Position numbers and translations under genes: made by a program
Shown: positions 5,997-6,547 of the stretch, piece by piece
Layout: every line of letters starts with the position of its first letter
Position numbering within the stretch: position 1 is the first letter of the stretch
Source: an uncultured Solirubrobacterales bacterium
GTDB taxonomy: Bacteria > Actinomycetota > Thermoleophilia > Solirubrobacterales > Solirubrobacteraceae
NCBI GenBank assembly: GCA_937973575.1
Contig: CALJKH010000219.1
Coordinates: 1-6,547 of the forward strand
Direction of reading: 5' to 3'
DNA length: 6,547 bases
The notes under the pieces: model-generated
Told to the model about the DNA's origin: nothing
Databases searched by the model: none
Seen by the model: the letters and a program-made list of their open reading frames with translations, nothing else

Positions 5997-6026
5997 ATGT
6001 TACGGCCGTTGGCGGCCGCGGCTCAA
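5997..6026 (-). promoter_or_regulatory. Transporter promoter with an inverted repeat in its spacer
   Basis: Reading the minus strand, a -35-like TTGAGC (6021-6026) and a -10-like TAACAT (5997-6002) are 18 nt apart. The spacer is largely filled by CGGCCGCCAACGGCCG (6003-6018), a perfect inverted repeat with 6-base arms and a 4-base centre that abuts the -10 box. Transcription would start near 5990, leaving a leader of about 36 nt. A repeat in this place is typical of a repressor operator. It could also fold as a hairpin after the upstream gene, but no T-tract follows. Because CGGCCG is itself palindromic, the two arms are also direct repeats. Confidence 0.45.
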
Positions 6027-6027
6027 C

Positions 6028-6547
6028 CTAGGGAAAGGAGACGCCGAAGCGTGCGAGCATGAGGCGGCCTGTCTGAACCCAGACCAGAACACCGCTACCA
6101 CCGTCACTTGCTGCCTTAAGACTGCGGCACCTGTTAATCCACCGGTCCTTTGGACCCGGGAACGAGGTGGTGCCAATGCTTGCTTCGTTGGTCCAGTTTC
6201 CAAACTCATCAACGACCGCAACCTTGACTGTCCGCGTTTTTGGCAGAGTGGTTGGGCCGGTATACGAGCGCTCTTGCCATGCAAGGAGCGCTGAATCACC
6301 GAGGCTGCTGATTGCAGGGCACTCGGCGATCTTCCTAGGAGTTGATATCGCCCGTTCGCTGGCAAAAGCGGTTCCCGGCGTCCCCGTCGTGACATTGAGG
6401 ACGCTTTCCTTCGGGTAGTCGTTCTCGTAGCCCGCAGAGACAGATCGAACCCAGGCCGCAATGGTCTTGCCTGAGTTGAGCGGGGCGAGGTACGGCCCCT
6501 CAAAGTTTGCGTAGCCACCTACTGCGTTGTAGGAGATTGAGCCCGCG
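6028..6547 (-). CDS. Probable secreted repeat protein, C-terminal part (5' end outside window)
   Basis: The minus-strand frame is open from the right edge to TAG at 6028-6030 and gives the last 172 residues of a longer protein. It has no start codon of its own in the window. I do not recognise the family. The composition (Ser, Thr, Gly, Asn and aromatic residues, few charges, two Cys) suggests an exported beta-rich protein. A motif recurs three times: GKTIAAW (26-32), GDSALLAW (83-90) and GSGVLVW (150-156). Each is followed by a beta-like strand, and the second and third are preceded by Cys (C76, C140). The period is about 60 residues, reminiscent of propeller blades or beta-sandwich repeats, but I cannot assign a fold. 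The gene ends 73 nt before the transporter start on the same strand; the transporter appears to have its own promoter in that gap. The overlapping Arg-rich minus-strand frame (6000-6518) and the plus-strand frames here look like shadows. Confidence 0.72.
   Translation of the reverse strand, partial: AGSISYNAVGGYANFEGPYLAPLNSGKTIAAWVRSVSAGYENDYPKESVLNVTTGTPGTAFASERAISTPRKIAECPAISSLGDSALLAWQERSYTGPTTLPKTRTVKVAVVDEFGNWTNEASIGTTSFPGPKDRWINRCRSLKAASDGGSGVLVWVQTGRLMLARFGVSFP

Noticed and set aside
5983..6294. Plus-strand frame of 103 codons to the right of the transporter
   Set aside because: It overlaps the promoter region and the better-supported minus-strand gene and shows no recognisable domain.
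6000..6518. Minus-strand frame of 172 codons starting with ATG
   Set aside because: The product is Arg/Ser/Pro-rich and low in complexity, while another frame on the same strand gives a protein-like sequence with repeats running to the window edge.
1..6547. Mobile element, CRISPR array, toxin-antitoxin pair or phage defence island
   Set aside because: No transposase, integrase, terminal repeats, spaced direct repeats, or paired small toxin-like genes were seen; the gene content is housekeeping and regulatory.

Overview
The window (about 58-60% G+C by eye) looks like the chromosome of an aerobic, high-G+C actinobacterium. Supporting signs are an error-prone DnaE2 polymerase, an alpha-type class I glutamine synthetase, an MMPL-family exporter, a membrane-anchored cytochrome c, short DksA/TraR-like and HxlR regulators, and gene starts that sit just downstream of -10-like boxes (leaderless-style). 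The combination would fit Thermoleophilia/Solirubrobacterales, but that placement is inference from gene style only. I see no insertion sequence, CRISPR array, tRNA, rRNA or prophage gene.

Layout. Positions 1-1610 hold a tight plus-strand run: the 3' end of dnaE2, then a two-helix membrane-anchored monohaem cytochrome c (10-nt gap), then a DksA/TraR-family protein that has lost all four zinc-finger cysteines (7-nt gap). Positions 1611-1985 hold a weak hairpin, a doubtful 88-codon reading frame ending in one hydrophobic helix, and a promoter. At 1986-3707 an HxlR-type regulator and glnA lie on the plus strand, 21 nt apart, and a perfect hairpin covers the gap just before the glnA start. A 746-residue MMPL/RND-type transporter occupies 3714-5954 on the minus strand, convergent with glnA with only 6 nt between the stop codons. 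Upstream of it (minus strand, 6028 to the right edge) is the C-terminal part of a probable secreted repeat protein. It has no start codon inside the window.

How the parts relate. The first three genes are spaced like an operon, although DNA lesion bypass, electron transfer and RNA polymerase modulation do not form a known pathway. The HxlR regulator and glnA each have a similar C-rich -10 region close to the ATG, so both may make nearly leaderless mRNAs. The transporter has a recognisable promoter and Shine-Dalgarno site, and an inverted repeat fills the spacer between its -35 and -10 boxes, which suggests repressor control. No complete new multi-gene system is evident. The items most worth a second look are the cysteine-less DksA-like protein, the glnA leader hairpin, the transporter operator, and an alanine at a feedback-inhibition position of glutamine synthetase.
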